Positions 1 to 11,694 of a stretch of 64,000 nucleotides of DNA are shown one piece after another. The stretch is from Proteles cristata cristata (Eukaryota > Chordata > Mammalia > Carnivora > Hyaenidae). The translations under genes and the position numbers were made by a program. A model generated the notes under the pieces. That model was not told the origin of the DNA. It saw only the letters and a program-made list of their open reading frames with translations, and searched no databases. How positions within the stretch are numbered: the first letter of the stretch is position 1; the number at the start of each line of letters is the position of its first letter. The DNA lies in contig JAESUZ010002392.1 in the NCBI GenBank assembly GCA_017311185.1, forward strand, positions 744,001-808,000, written 5' to 3'.

Positions 1-238
1 TAGTCGGTTAAGCGTCCGACTTCCGCTTGGGTCATGATCTCGCGGTTCGTGGGTTCGAGCCCCGCGTCGGGCTCCGTGCTGACTGCCAGCTCGGAGTCTG
101 GAGCCTGTTTCAGAGTCTGTGTCTCCCCCTCTCTCTGACCCTCCCCTGCTCACGCTCTCTCTCTCTCTCTCTCTCTCCTAGAGATAAATAAAAATATTAA
201 AAAAAAAAGATTTCTAAAAAAAGAAAAAAACCATTTGC
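1..238 (+). mobile_element. Young felid tRNA-derived SINE, cut by the window edge
   Basis: The copy starts inside the tRNA-like head (A-box region gtcggttaagcg), passes a B box (ggttcgagccc), a CT-rich body and an A-rich tail. It carries the young-subfamily marks gctgactgccagctc and ctctgaccctcccctg, shared with the copies near 36.8, 39.9 and 45.5 kb. CpGs in the head are well preserved, which suggests recent insertion. The first few bases of the element lie outside the window, so no 5' target-site duplication can be checked. Confidence 0.95.
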
Positions 239-679
239 CCAAGAAGAACCACCCACTACAGATTGCTGTGTACCACACAATTTTTGGCTGTGTGATAATT
301 TTTTAACTGTTAAAGGCAGGTAGCACCAGCAAATGACCCAAGCTTTATAGTTCTGACCTCAGTTATAGTCACTCATGAATCCACTGGGATTTATGCCATG
401 GGGGCTTCCTGTCCTGACATCTGTCATCTGAAGAGCGTTTTATTTCTGACCTCGATTTGGACTAGCAGAGAGCAGCAGATAGGGTAAGAAACTGAATCCA
501 TTTCTTATAATATCTAAAGATAAAGCATTTGAAAGTCCTAGCTATCGTTGTAGGCACAGAGAAGAGAAAAGTTACTTTGTCCTTTTCACACTCTTTATCT
601 GCTCAATTTATAGGGCATTATTGCTTAATTATTATGCGGCAGCCTTGAAGCTAGGCTTTCTGTGTTTATTACTTAGTTC
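239..679. other. Unassigned non-coding sequence
   Basis: AT-rich sequence with no repeat family, long open frame or tandem structure that I recognise. Confidence 0.5.
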
Positions 680-855
680 CATCATTTACTATCTGTGTGA
701 CTTCAGGCAAGTTATTTAACTAGTGCCCATTTCCTTGATGGTAAATGTAAAATAACAACACCTGCTAATAAGATTGTTGTGTAGAATTAGTTAATTAATG
801 GATGCAGAGCAATTAGAACAGCACCTGACATATAGGCAGTGCTATTGTTATATTA
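680..855 (+). repeat. MIR (ancient mammalian SINE)
   Basis: It shows the MIR core order: a 'ctgtgtgacttcaggcaagtt' type segment, then 'atttccttgatggtaaa', then 'attgttgtgtagaatta', then 'agcacctgacatatagg'. These match the central core through the 3' end of MIR in sense orientation with heavy divergence. Confidence 0.8.
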
Positions 856-1689
856 CCAAGTCTTTACAACACTTGTTTTTGATGGGCTGGAGAAGGCAAC
901 AGACACCTTCTCAATATAATACTCCAAACAACCACTGTGCCTAGATTGGAGTTGCACATGAGGTAAAATTAATTTGTCATCATTATCCTATGGAGATTTA
1001 AAGATCTGTCTACTATTATAAGAGAAGTCCTATGAAAACCAGTTCTAAGCAGCCTTACAAGGCATTGTTCTTATTAATCTGCCAACCAGTCCTTTTATAG
1101 AAAGCATCTCATAACTCAAGAGTACTATCCCCACCAGAGGTATTTGCATTTTAACAGATTTACTAAAAATACACATGGCTTCACAATCCTGAGGTATAGT
1201 TTTTTGATGGTGAATTTCCAGGTATCATAATCGATAGTGAGGGAGCTCGGATCTCCCGCAATGAACTGAGATACTCAGTTCTGACCCAGCTTCTGACTCA
1301 GAAGCTGACCCAGTTTAGTTGCATCCCCTGGCTATCTGCAGGAGAAAATCTTCTCTGCAGAAAAGTTTCCCCAATTCTCAATGAAGGACTAAAGGACTCC
1401 TACAAATAAGACTAAGAAATGAACTCCTAATAAAAAATCCTTGCATGTCGGAGGAAGCCACTTTGACTTAAAAGTTCTAAGTCCAGCAGACAATAGATTT
1501 AGAACCTTGAGATACTTGAATTTTTTCCAATACAGAGTATACATACACAAGAATATCACATTAAATGTTACATGCAATAACTTTATAATAATTAAAGACA
1601 TAAAGGATGCAGAAGTTTACCAATCAACAGAAATTTAAAGAACAAGGAAAAACGGAAGAGGAAAAACTCTAAATATGCAAAACACTGTT
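856..1689. other. Unassigned sequence with two adjacent perfect hairpins
   Basis: No repeat family recognised. Two neighbouring inverted repeats occur at 1264-1280 (7-bp arms aactgag/ctcagtt) and 1287-1307 (10-bp arms cagcttctga/tcagaagctg, one-base centre). Open frames of 65-70 codons at 1389-1638 overlap on opposite strands and look random. Confidence 0.45.
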
Positions 1690-2215
1690 GATTTAATGAT
1701 AAAATAAAACTCAGCTATTACAGGTCGCATATTAGAACTGAGGTTAGAATGAAAAGGTTTGACACAGAGAATGGAAAAGAAGTGATATGTAAAGAGAGAT
1801 AGTTGGTTGTGAATTTTCCACCCTGATGAAATAAACATGTGAATTCTCAGATTTTGGAAGAGTAATGTAGCGTAAGCAGGATAAACAAAAGGAAATGCAT
1901 ACATTATTGTGAAATTGCAGGACATCAAAGACAAAAAAAGACCTTAAAAGCAACCAGAGAGAACGAACAATTAAACTAGAACAGTAAGTGGAGTGACAGT
2001 GTCTTTCTCAACAGCAATAGTAGAAGCAGTTCCACCATAATGGAGTCATGTTCTCAAAGAGTTGAAAGGAAGAAACTTAAGAAACATTCATCTGTATACT
2101 TAGCAAAACTATTATTCAAGAATGAGGGTGCAGTAAAGAGACTTTCATAAAAATAGAAGCTGAAGACAAAATTTACTACCGAAATTCACCAAAATCGCTG
2201 CTTTAAGGAACTTTT
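1690..2215 (+). mobile_element. Old L1 fragment, first part
   Basis: A-rich sense-strand sequence resembles an old mammalian L1, with segments such as 'ccttaaaagcaaccagagag', 'ttctcaacagcaatag' and 'attattcaagaatgagggtg'. It appears to resume after the hAT-like element, at about 2701-2785 and again after the SINE at 3002-3060, so one old L1 has been split twice. There is no intact reading frame. Confidence 0.6.
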
Positions 2216-2700
2216 TAAAGCATTATTTCCCACACTTTTTGGTCTTTGGGACTCTTTTACTCTCTTGAACATTTTTGAGAGCCCCAAAGAGCTTTTGTAT
2301 ACATGGATTGTGTCTATCAATATTTATATGAAGTAAATGGAGAAATTAAAAGTAGTATTTATCAATTCATTTAACAATAACAGTTTAAAAGATAGTATAT
2401 GTTAACTTAAAGGTAATATATTTTTTATGAAAAGACCATATTTTTTAAAAATAATAATAAGAATGGCATTATTGTACATTTTTCCATCTCTCTTTAATGT
2501 CTGGCTTAATAGGAGACAGATTCTTGTATCTTCTTCTCATGTCATGTAGCTCCTGGAAGATCCCACTGAAAGAGAAGAGTGAAAATGGCAAATAATTTTT
2601 AGTGTTTTTATGGAAATACTTCTGACTTCATTGATCCATTGATAGGGTCACAGGCACATACAGAGATCTCTGTCCCATAACTTTTTGAGAGCTAATGTCT
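2216..2700 (+). mobile_element. hAT-type non-autonomous DNA transposon remnant
   Basis: The start (cccacactttttggtctttg) and the phrases 'ccccaaagagcttttgtata' and 'tctctttaatgtctggctta' recall a long mammalian hAT element of the MER1/Charlie group. A later 'gaaaatggcaaataa' and 'atagggtcacaggcac' fit its distal end. It appears to interrupt an old L1. I do not name the exact subfamily, and the terminal inverted repeats are degraded. Confidence 0.55.
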
Positions 2701-2785
2701 AAAATAGGTCCTACAAGAAGAAAGTACATGATACTAGAGGGAGATATGAGATACAAGAAGGAATTTTGGTAAGAATAAAGTGGCA

Positions 2786-3001
2786 CCCAGGGCGCTTGAG
2801 TGGCTGTCGGTTGAGCATCCAACTTTGGCTCAGGTCATGATCTTGCAGTTTGTGAGTTCAAGCCCCTCATCGGGCTCTGTGCTGACAGCTCAGAGCCTGG
2901 AGCCTGCTTCAGATTCTGTGTGTTCCTCTCTCTCTGCCCCTCCCATGTTCATGCTCTCTCTCTGTCTCTCAACAATAAATAAACATTAAAAAATTAAAAA
3001 A
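2786..3001 (+). mobile_element. Felid SINE with perfect 15-bp target-site duplication
   Basis: Full tRNA-derived carnivore SINE in sense orientation. The 15-bp repeat aagaataaagtggca occurs at 2771-2785 and 3002-3016 and brackets the element exactly. The body has gctgacagctcagag, the common older subfamily. Head CpGs have decayed (ttgagcatccaactttggc), so it is older than the copies near 36-45 kb. It lies inside the old L1 that starts near 1690. Confidence 0.97.
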
Positions 3002-3124
3002 AAGAATAAAGTGGCAAAATATGCAAATTTGCAAATAAATATGTGCGAATATGATAAGAATGATGCATTTAATTGGTAGAGTACATATAAGCATGGATAA
3101 TGCATGTCTAGAATGAAGAACAGA

Positions 3125-3367
3125 TAGTAATGATAAAAACAATACTAATAATAGCAGACATTATTTATTGACAACTAATGTGTCAGATCCTATGCTGAGC
3201 ACAATCATTTAATCCTGACACTAAACTTGCAACGTAACTACTCTTATGATCATTCTTTTTGTAGTTGAGAAAATTGAGACCCACAAAAGTAAAGTAACTT
3301 GTCCAGGGTAGCAAAGTCAGTAAATGATGGGCCTATGATGCTAAACTTTGCAGTCTGACTCCAGGGA
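3125..3367 (-). repeat. MIR, near full length, antisense
   Basis: It reads as the reverse complement of MIR: 'ttattgacaactaatgtgtc', 'tttaatcctgacac', 'gttgagaaaattgagaccca', 'aagtaacttgtccagggtag', ending in 'gcagtctgactccaggg'. Both the core and the tRNA-related part are present. Confidence 0.85.
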
Positions 3368-4779
3368 TTGCAGTGGAGTAAAATGATGTCTAAAGTTGGA
3401 AGATAAAAATGTAGGGGTGAAGAGAAACTTTGCTAAGGGGATAAAAATTTAATATCTAATGGCTGCCTAGTATTTGCTTAGGTAGAGAATTTTAAGTCGT
3501 CATTCTAATGGGGTCTACAGTCTTATGGGCAAAATAAGTCTTAGGCACATGAAAAATGTATACATTATAACACAAAATCATGTGTCCAGAGCTATAGACA
3601 TTTCTGGGTAATGACATTGTGTAGAAGTATGGGGACAGACCATGGAGGAAAGGATTTGAGGTTGTGTTGGAGGGTAAGTAGAATTTGGATCAACCAAGAG
3701 GTGGTAGAAGAGTTGAAGTGGGTATTTGGGCAATGGGAAAAATACAGAATAGGCAATGAAAAGTGGTTTAATATTGTACAAACCGTATTTGAAAGGTGAT
3801 AAGCCTGTCATGTATAATATATGAAAGTTATTATGGATGTTTCCAAACTTCATGTCAGTTGCGTCCTGTGAGCCCCATGGCCTTCATCTTTAGGCAGATA
3901 ACAGAACTGTTAGAACCATCTCCTGCCTGTGTGGTCTTCTGCAGTGTTTTTCTTCTTCTTTTTATCAATTCTCTTTATATTCATATGGTCACCAAATTTT
4001 CATGTGTCTTTGAGTTGGTTTATGTTGCTGAAAAATGCTTAATGTTGCTGTATCCAGGAAATAAATCCAGTGTGGTGAGGGAAGAAACACTCTCAAGACC
4101 TGGAATAACAAGACCTTTTTTTGGCTGCTCTATTGATTACACATGACCTGAATCAGCTCTTTATTCTTTAATCTTTTCATCTCTGACCTGGGGAGAGCAG
4201 CCACATCACTGCTAGATAATGTTGAAAAACATTGACTCATTCTGATAAAGGAGGGTTGCTAGAAATCATTGGCTAAAATCTTAAAACTTTTCATTGCTAT
4301 TTTAATTTAAGCAACACTGTGCCATACGTTGTGTTTTAATTACTAGCTAGGTTTCTAAATGTAGACTGTAATTTGATAAAATATCTGTAATGTAGGCAAG
4401 CTACTATAGCTAAATACCCTTGCCATTTGCTGATACATATTGTATGTATACATGTGCACCATATGCACACATATGGCTGTAAGACTTGGACCTGTATTTG
4501 TAGCACTTCCATTTGTGGAGGTTCAGAACAGTGTTTATAGGAGTAGAAAAGAGAAAAATGGGAATGTCTTTAACAAAAATCAAAATCTGCAAACTTTCCT
4601 CCTCAACCATCCTAAGCACATGCCTAGTGTGCTTAATAATAATAGTAATAGTTAATATGGATATAGCGCTTCACAGTTTATGAAACACTTGTGCATAATT
4701 TTCACTGTGATTATGGGACACCTAAATGTGGGAACAAAGCCAGTGTAACGCTAGCATATGAGTAATGGGGAGGAGGTGT
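3368..4779. other. Unassigned sequence with a random-looking 116-codon frame
   Basis: A plus-strand open frame at 3796-4146 has no recognisable domain and no conserved-looking splice context, so I treat it as chance. A short patch at 4640-4720 (gcgcttcacagtttatgaaa) resembles an antisense MIR3-type fragment but is too short to assert. Confidence 0.4.
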
Positions 4780-5050
4780 GGATTGGGTCTGTGAGCTACG
4801 TAGCGTCTACATTGCAGGGCAATATTTGGTGATGAGGAGTTTGCCCTTTATTATGTATGCAAAGGAAAGCTACTGAAAGGTTTTAAGCAAGAGAGTGACA
4901 TGAATTAATTTACATTTTAGAAAGTCTCCCAGATTCCCACATGGAAATGGATTGTGGGTGGATGAGGGCGATTGCATAGAGACCAGTTAAGAATCTACTA
5001 AAGTAGCCATGCTGAGAAGTGGTGGTGGCCTGGGTGTATTCACCTTGAAG
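4780..5050 (+). repeat. Ancient interspersed repeat, family not named
   Basis: 'ttttaagcaagagagtgaca', 'acattttagaaagtctccc', 'gagaccagttaagaatctac' and 'gtggtggcctgg' follow the order of an ancient repeat also seen at 36098-36260 (ttgagcaagaatgtaataa, atgttttatgaaagttagtc). The shared layout supports one family, but I cannot name it. Confidence 0.4.
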
Positions 5051-6504
5051 CTAATAAAGCTTTATCTTCAGGATCCCTTGCTTCAAAACCTACTTTTTAG
5101 GCTAGGGAAGAGCCTGAGCAGTGTATTTGTGACATCATGTATCTTGGTGATATTAGTAAAAATAAGACTTGGCTATTAACTGTTAAGACAACTGTTTTTT
5201 TCCATTCTGACCTTCCGTCCACCATACTTTCACTTGGGTGGGGTGATATTAGAGTGGCTATTGGCTTTTTTAGGATCTTGTCAAGGGGAAGTTGAGTTGG
5301 GCATACATCGTTTTAACTACAATTTGGAAAGTTGTTTTGGAATGGTCTCATCATACATGTGAAGCACGGTTCTTTGATAATCTTTATGTTTATTAGAGAG
5401 CCAAGGAAATATAGATTAAAAACTAATGATAAGAAACAAAAGTGGTAAAGATGAACCGTAAAATCACTGGAAATTATCCTGACGTGTAGAAGTGAATTGT
5501 GTAACCCCTAAATTTTCAAACTGCATTAATTCATAAGAGACAAATTTTGAGTAGAAGTAATTGATAGCTCACTGATTGTTTGATAACCTAATGAAGAGGA
5601 GTGAATCATGTGAGCATATTGGGAAAAGATGTAAATTTGCTATTTTAGTAAGAGAAAGAGATCATGAAACTAATGCTACACCATTCCCAATGAGAACATC
5701 AACAAACTGCTGAATGAGTTTTTAAGAGTATTTTAAGATTCTCTTAAATACTGATTTAATACTGCTGATTCTAAGAGTATTTTAAGATGAGTCACTAAAT
5801 ATATAGAAAACTTGAAGTGCTCTGACATAGGGCTCACCTACAAAAGAAACCATAAAAATTTGACAAAAGTCTGAAACATGTACATGGCACTTCAGTAACA
5901 CGTGGTGATGCTGACATGAACCTGGTAAGCTGTCAGCAGCTGTCTTCAGCTTGGTGGAGGAAACATGGAATTGTCTATTGTCTTCACCAAAAACTATTTT
6001 GTGAAACTGTTGTTGCATGAAGAGGTGATCAAAGAGTATGTAGCCAGTTGTGTAGGAAAAGTTATAGAGATGTATGAACATCTTAATAAAAATAGAATGT
6101 CATTTTCCCAGGTTTGTATAAACTTTGTAGTATTTTTCAGTTTAAAAATGTGTATGTTTGTGTGATTTTCTTTTCCCCATTTAAAAAATATATTCTTCTT
6201 CCTTTTTAAACTCAATTTTCTATGTGTAGCTCCTTAAATATGGGTTCTCAAATTGAACAAGCCTCAGGTTTTATCAAACCTGGATCTGTCCTTCAACTTG
6301 GGTTGTAGCTGAGCAAATGGAGAAAAGTGGAGATATTTAGGATGTAGTTTGGAGGTAAAATAAATTCTCATATGGGTGTCTTTTGAAGGGCTAGATCCCA
6401 TTTCTGAGGGATGAGTGAGTTAAAACTGAAAAAAATGTAATTCCTTTAGAGTCCTACAACTTGGAACTAAGTAGGATGGAATCTAGATATGTTAGGTTTG
6501 GTTT
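5051..6504. other. Unassigned sequence with a 17-bp direct repeat
   Basis: The repeat taagagtattttaagat occurs at 5723-5739 and 5772-5788. A 66-codon frame at 5965-6165 and a 99-codon frame on the other strand overlap each other. Neither matches a family I know. Confidence 0.4.
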
Positions 6505-6615
6505 TTGTAGGGTGGTTTTGAGGATTCGATTAGTTGATGCCGACAAAGAGCTTCATATGGTGTCCAGCACATTGTTGAGGGTGCTTGTAAGTGTTGCTAT
6601 TATTAAGATGATAAG
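6505..6615 (+). repeat. MIR 3' part
   Basis: 'ggtggttttgaggattcgat', 'aaagagcttcatatggtgtc' and 'tgttgctattattaag' match the 3' half of MIR in sense orientation. Confidence 0.65.
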
Positions 6616-6941
6616 AGGTTTATTCTTTAGGTGCACATGTTTTTGTTGTTTTAAATTGGGTGTTACTTATTTTTCCATCCACTTGCCAATCTCTCTGAGG
6701 GACTCAGCCCACTCTGCTATAGGTTTCCATTTTTTCTCAGTGGATGAAGAATCTCTCTTCTCTGCTTCCTGCTTGTCACTTTTCAGTGAGCCAGTGCCCA
6801 TAACTAGGAGTGGCTGCTCATAAACAGCAGGGCTCTGCAGCTGATCAGCCTGTGGAGTTTCAGTAGCTGCTCATGCTTCACAGCTGCTTGGGGGAACCCA
6901 TACATGGGATAGAAAGTGTACATGCTTCAGTAGGGATGTTG
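6616..6941. other. Unassigned sequence
   Basis: A 120-codon plus-strand frame (6461-6823) overlaps the MIR and shows no domain. No other structure seen. Confidence 0.4.
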
Positions 6942-6954
6942 GTGGTACCCTCAT

Positions 6955-7199
6955 GGTTTGTTTTGTTTTATCATTTTAATGCTTATTTTTGAGAGAGAGA
7001 GTGAGAGAGAGAAGAGAAGAGAGAGAGAATGAGCAGGGGAGGGGCAGAGAGAGAGGGAGGGAGACAGAGAATCTGAAGCAGGCTCCAGCCTCTGAGCTGT
7101 CAGCACAGAGCCTGACAGGGGGCTTGAAATCACGAACCTTGAGATCATGGCCTGAGCTGAAGTTGGACACTTAGCCAACTGAGCCATCCAGATGCCTTA
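6955..7199 (-). mobile_element. Felid SINE, antisense, 13-bp target-site duplication
   Basis: Antisense carnivore SINE with a poly-purine strand (the CT body on the other strand), the gagctgtcagcacagagcc core and a tRNA-like head ending ccaactgagccatcc. The duplication gtggtaccctcat lies at 6942-6954 and 7200-7212. Open frames on both strands here are simple-repeat translations. Confidence 0.97.
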
Positions 7200-7212
7200 G
7201 TGGTACCCTCAT

Positions 7213-9079
7213 ATTTTAAGAGGTGGGAGAATGGAGTCACACATTTGCTAATAATACATCAACAGGGGAAGCTGTTAGGCTCCAGTGCTGTTCTAAAATA
7301 ATCAGATCTAGCTAGTTTAGAGTATTTTAGGCAGATTTAAGATGGAGAATGAGATGAGATGAGTCTAATTGTTAAAGATTCTACATAGAAGAACTTCTCT
7401 AAGTGATTTGCTATTGAAACTTGTTTCAATGACTAACAACTCTTAAGGTCTCTTTGGACTTCTCAGTTACTTCAGTGGAACATATTTTGTCACAGTTAAC
7501 GAGGAAGAATAACATTGATCTCTTTGAGAACCACAATCTCATTCAAGTTTTTGTTTTCTATGTGTTATCATAATGAGTTCCTGCTTTATCATCCCACATG
7601 CTGATAGCCCTCTCTTTTTAATTTTTAGTTTTAATTTTAAGATCAGAGACTCTAAGGCTTTCAGGTATACAGGTACATGTTTAAATGCATGCACAAGTTG
7701 TTTTTCCTGGGAGGAAATGAGAGCTCTAAAATTGGGTGTTTCTGTAATGTTCCTTTCCATCTTCATGTAACAAAGACGATTGCTTCTGTTCTCCCAGGCT
7801 ACCACACCCTTAATTGGCCATCATAAATTGGGCTTTCAGCAGTTTGCCAGGAGAGAGAGCAGTTACTTGTGTTTGTTCTTTGCTGGTATTCTGTTTGTTG
7901 GACTTCTAAATTAGGAGAGTGCCTGATAGAGATTCCAGTTTTAATTTGAATTCTGCACTTTAATTATGGGTTTTCCACCCGCTCAAGTAGGGGCTGGGAC
8001 AACTTCTTTTTCTTTTCTTTAGCAGATCCACGTTCTACTCCCAGAGGTTTAGAACTCTCTGGGAAATAATGCAAGCCGATTGTGACTTCTTTCTTTCTGT
8101 CCCCAGTGTGGCACTTGAAATTATATAAGATACGGGTCAGTGAGAGAGAAAGTCTGACTGGAAAGAGAAGTCATTCAGAATTAAAGGAAGATTCAGTTAG
8201 GATTGAGATTTGGGGGCAAAACCCCATTTAGTGAGTTTTTCTTCTCAGTTTGCTTAAAACATACAATGACATCGAACAATCTGATTTTCATAGCATTAAG
8301 AGTTAAATGTTTCCATTTGAGTTTTATGATAGGTAAACCAGGTATCTTCAGAATTGTATGGTAAACTGTTGTCCTCAGGCTGAAGGATCATTCATTCTAC
8401 GAACCAATTTTTGCATGAACCTTTTATTTCTTGTAACAGGAAAGAGTAATTCCTACTCTGAACTTCTAATGATTGTTTTCCCTTCTCCCCAGACCCCTCT
8501 CTAAATATCTATACATACATGTACGTAAACATGATTCATGCGTGCTGTTACAAATATGCTTATATTTACATAAACAAAATATTTAACTTTTTTTCTTTGG
8601 TATGATATCAATGTTTTGTAGCTACAATTGAATAAAAGCCCAAACAGAGTCAGGAAGTGAGGTCACTTTTATACAGGCTTGTGAAGACATTAGAAAGTAG
8701 GGCATCTACAGCCCAGGGGTAGATGTCTTCCCTTTTACTGTGATAGACTTGGTTCAGTGTAATCACTGTAGGTCAATGTGGAGGTGATTGAAGGGTGTGC
8801 TGGAACAACTTCTCCAACTGTGCATCACTTACTCTGTGGAAAACTCTTAAGTTGTCTTTTCCTCACTGCTTTTCATCTGATCAAATGCGCAGTGCGAGAT
8901 CAATAGTTTAATCTCTTAACCCCAACAGGAAGAGGAAGGAATGACCTAATTATTGCAGATTCATCACTTATACTGCTTTTGGCTGTCACCCTCCCCCCCT
9001 CTTAGTCACCTCATCATGACCAGCTTCTCCTAAACTATACTATCCAAACATTTTGAGTCTGACCTACTTATTGAAGAAA
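7213..9079. other. Unassigned non-coding stretch
   Basis: About 1.9 kb without a repeat family that I can name. Open frames at 7539-7805 (minus) and 7573-7770 (plus) overlap and look random. Confidence 0.4.
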
Positions 9080-9093
9080 ATGCCCAGAGATTT

Positions 9094-9861
9094 TTTTTTT
9101 TTTACAAATAGTTTATTGTCAAATTAGTTTCCACATAACACCCAGTGCTCATCCCCACAAGTGCCCTCCTCCATGCCCATCCCTCCTCCCTCCATCAGTT
9201 CTCAGTTTTTGTCAGCATTCAAGAGTCTCTCATGGTTTGCCTCTCTCCCTTTCCCCCACCATTTCCGCCCTTCTTCTCCCCCTTGGTCCTCCATCAAGTT
9301 CCTCCTAATCCTCCTATACGTGCAAACATACGGTATTTGTCCTTCTCTGCCTGACTTATTTCGCTCAGCATAACACCCTCAAGGTCCATCCATGTTGCTA
9401 CACATGGCCAGATTTCATTGTTTCTCATTGCCATGGAGTATTCCATGGTATAGATAAACCACATCTTCTTGATCCATTCGTCCGTGGATGGACACTTAGG
9501 CTCTTTCCATGTTTTAGCTATTGTGGAGAGTGCTGCTATGATCATTGGGGTACATGTGCTCCTATGCATCAGCATTTCTGTATCCCTTGGGTAAATTCCT
9601 AGCAGTGCTATTGCTGGGTCATAGGGGAGTTCTATTGTTAGTTTCCTTAGGAACCTCCACACTGTTTTCCAGAGGGGCTGTACCAGTTTACATTCCCACC
9701 AACAGTGTAGGAGGGTGCCCGTTTCTCCACATCCTCGCCAGCATCTCGTGTTCTCTGATTTGCTCATTTTAGCCACTCTGACTGGCGTGAGGTGGTATCT
9801 CAGTGTCGTTTTGATTTATATTTCCCTGATGAGTAGGGATGCTGAGCATCGTTTCATGAAC
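9094..9861 (-). mobile_element. Young carnivore L1, 5'-truncated, antisense
   Basis: Poly-T at 9094 marks the poly(A) tail. It is followed by the 3' UTR (tagtttattgtcaaattagt) and the end of ORF2. The duplication atgcccagagattt is at 9080-9093 and 9862-9875. Only about 0.77 kb of the roughly 6-kb element was integrated, typical of target-primed reverse transcription. Confidence 0.95.
9291..9776 (-). pseudogene. L1 ORF2 C-terminal fragment
   Basis: An uninterrupted C-terminal end of the L1 ORF2 protein, about 160 codons plus stop. It contains the [19 protein letters not shown] segment with part of the cysteine-rich region, then the [19 protein letters not shown] and [17 protein letters not shown] stretches, ending ARIGGLGGT. 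Endonuclease and reverse transcriptase domains are absent, so it cannot act alone. The apparent start methionine is internal to ORF2. Confidence 0.92.
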
Positions 9862-9875
9862 ATGCCCAGAGATTT

Positions 9876-11159
9876 GATCCTGTAATTGGATCCTATACTT
9901 CCTTACAGTAGCTCTTCAGAGTACAGGCAGTGAGTGGTGGCCCTTGATTAAGCATTGAGGGTTTTTTGTTGTTTAAATGAACCAATAAATATTTCACTGG
10001 GACATCACTGGTATCTTTATTTGGTTTCAAAGTGAATGCAGCTACATGCCTCGAGTGACTTCTTTTAAACAATTAGGTCCTGTCTCCACCTTAACGTTTT
10101 GTTCATTAGTCACTGTTGAACCTTTGTCCTTACTTGTCAGTATCTGAGGAAACATACACTTTAGCTCACAATGTCTACTTATTCTCTCCAACACTGTGAT
10201 AAGAGTTTCCTTACTCATGGCCAACCTGTCAGAATGGAAACTCTGTATCACTGGGGGGGATTGGGAAATCTCGCTCAAGCTGTGTCCCTGTGACTCTAGT
10301 TAGGATGAAAATGGAAAGTGGTGATCTGGATGGTTATAAATGATAGGAGTTTTTCAAGTATCTGGATATTTTCATCTTTTAGATTAGTAGACCCCAAGTT
10401 CTTAAATTTGTGGTCCAATAAAAAAATTGAGGGGTCTCCCTAGGACAACCTTACTTTGGTCAGGTTCAAAAAAGTAACAAGCTCTACTTCCTTTTGCCAT
10501 CATTTCATGAAAGGCAGGCCATATGAATACCAAAAAAGGAAAGGTCATAATCTCAGATTATAAGAGTGAATCGATTGTTTCATTGGAAACATGCTTTCTC
10601 TTGTTCTCATTTCCCACCGGACCCTGTGAGAACTCTGTGTTGGGGCTGAACACGGAACCTGCTTTGGGGACATAGGTCAGCATTTGTTTGGATGCCTGGT
10701 ATTTTGACAATACAGGCCACAGATGCCTGTCAGTGTAGGAGTTTTCCTTATGTGTTTTTCCTTCTTATCGACATGCTGAGGTGGTTGCTTTATATTTCAA
10801 GAGTTCTGCTGAATGGGTATGTCTTCCTATAGATGGCTTTTAAGTTGATGTCGCTTCTCTGGTAAGATAACTCAGCTGTGCTGTGGGCTTAGTGAAGATT
10901 ACTCATTCTGAAACAGGATCAGCCTTACCCTTCTGCAGAGTAGGCAGTGGCTTACGTGGCATGATTTGTGAGGTGCTGAGAAAGCTTGAAAGTAATTCTT
11001 CCACTCAGTTGCCACACTGCTTGAAATCAAAATGTGAATATTTATTCCTTTGGGCTCCTTGAGGAGCCTTCTGTGTCCTTGTCTTTATTTATCCTCTGCC
11101 CTTAAGTCATCTCCATCACCCTGAAGGCTTGAAATACTTTGTAAAATGTACCTAATAGG
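9876..11159. other. Unassigned sequence
   Basis: It contains a 78-codon minus-strand frame at 10042-10278 that is not transposon-like to my eye and has no domain I recognise. The rest shows nothing distinctive. Confidence 0.4.
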
Positions 11160-11690
11160 ACTTTCTTTTTATTCAGGTATGACAAGGCCAACAGATCAGG
11201 AGACAGATGTCATTGGAAGGTGGTTTGTTACACATAGTTCCCCAGAGGAAGGACATGCCACGTTTCACAGGGCCACATGGGGAAGCACCAGAGTCTGCCA
11301 GGAAGCGTCAAGAGCAAAAGGGGAAAGCATGCACAGGAGGCTTTATTTTGATTTTCAGAGGAAGGAGGGAGAGGCAGTGTCAGCAAGCTAAGCAGGTTTA
11401 GGATGGGATAGTGTAAAAATCTGAGGGTGGGCTCTGGGCTCGAGGGGTGGCCCTTCCTTGGCTGGTGCCTGGCTGTGGGAATGGTTATGGCAGGGGAATG
11501 CTGGTTTGATAGAACCTGATGAAGGAGTTAGTTGCGGTGAGAGCTCTGGATTAGTTGGTTTGCATATGAAAGGCATGCTCTTAGGAAGACCTTTGCAATA
11601 GATAAGAATGACCTAGCCCTGGGAGGGGTACTGAGGCTAAGGATGGCACAGCATCAAGAATGCAGAAAATAAGAAAAACATAGTTAATAC
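11160..11690. repeat. Possible LTR-like segment of higher GC, unassigned
   Basis: The composition is G-rich compared with its surroundings (gggtgggctctgggctcgag, ccctgggaggggtactgagg) and the segment ends sharply where L2 sequence starts near 11695. This resembles a solo LTR, but I cannot confirm TG/CA ends or a duplication. An 81-codon frame at 11146-11391 lies in it. Confidence 0.25.
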
Positions 11691-11694
11691 ACAA

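Noticed and set aside
2786..3001. tRNA gene from the tRNA-like SINE head
   Set aside because: A and B boxes are present but the cloverleaf is not intact and the element has the SINE body, tail and target duplication.
3796..4146. 116-codon frame as an exon
   Set aside because: No recognisable domain or splice context; frames of this size are expected by chance in 64 kb.
6461..6823. 120-codon frame as a gene
   Set aside because: Overlaps a MIR and shows no protein family signal.
9294..9776. Functional L1 ORF2 protein
   Set aside because: Only the C-terminal end is present; the endonuclease and RT domains are missing.
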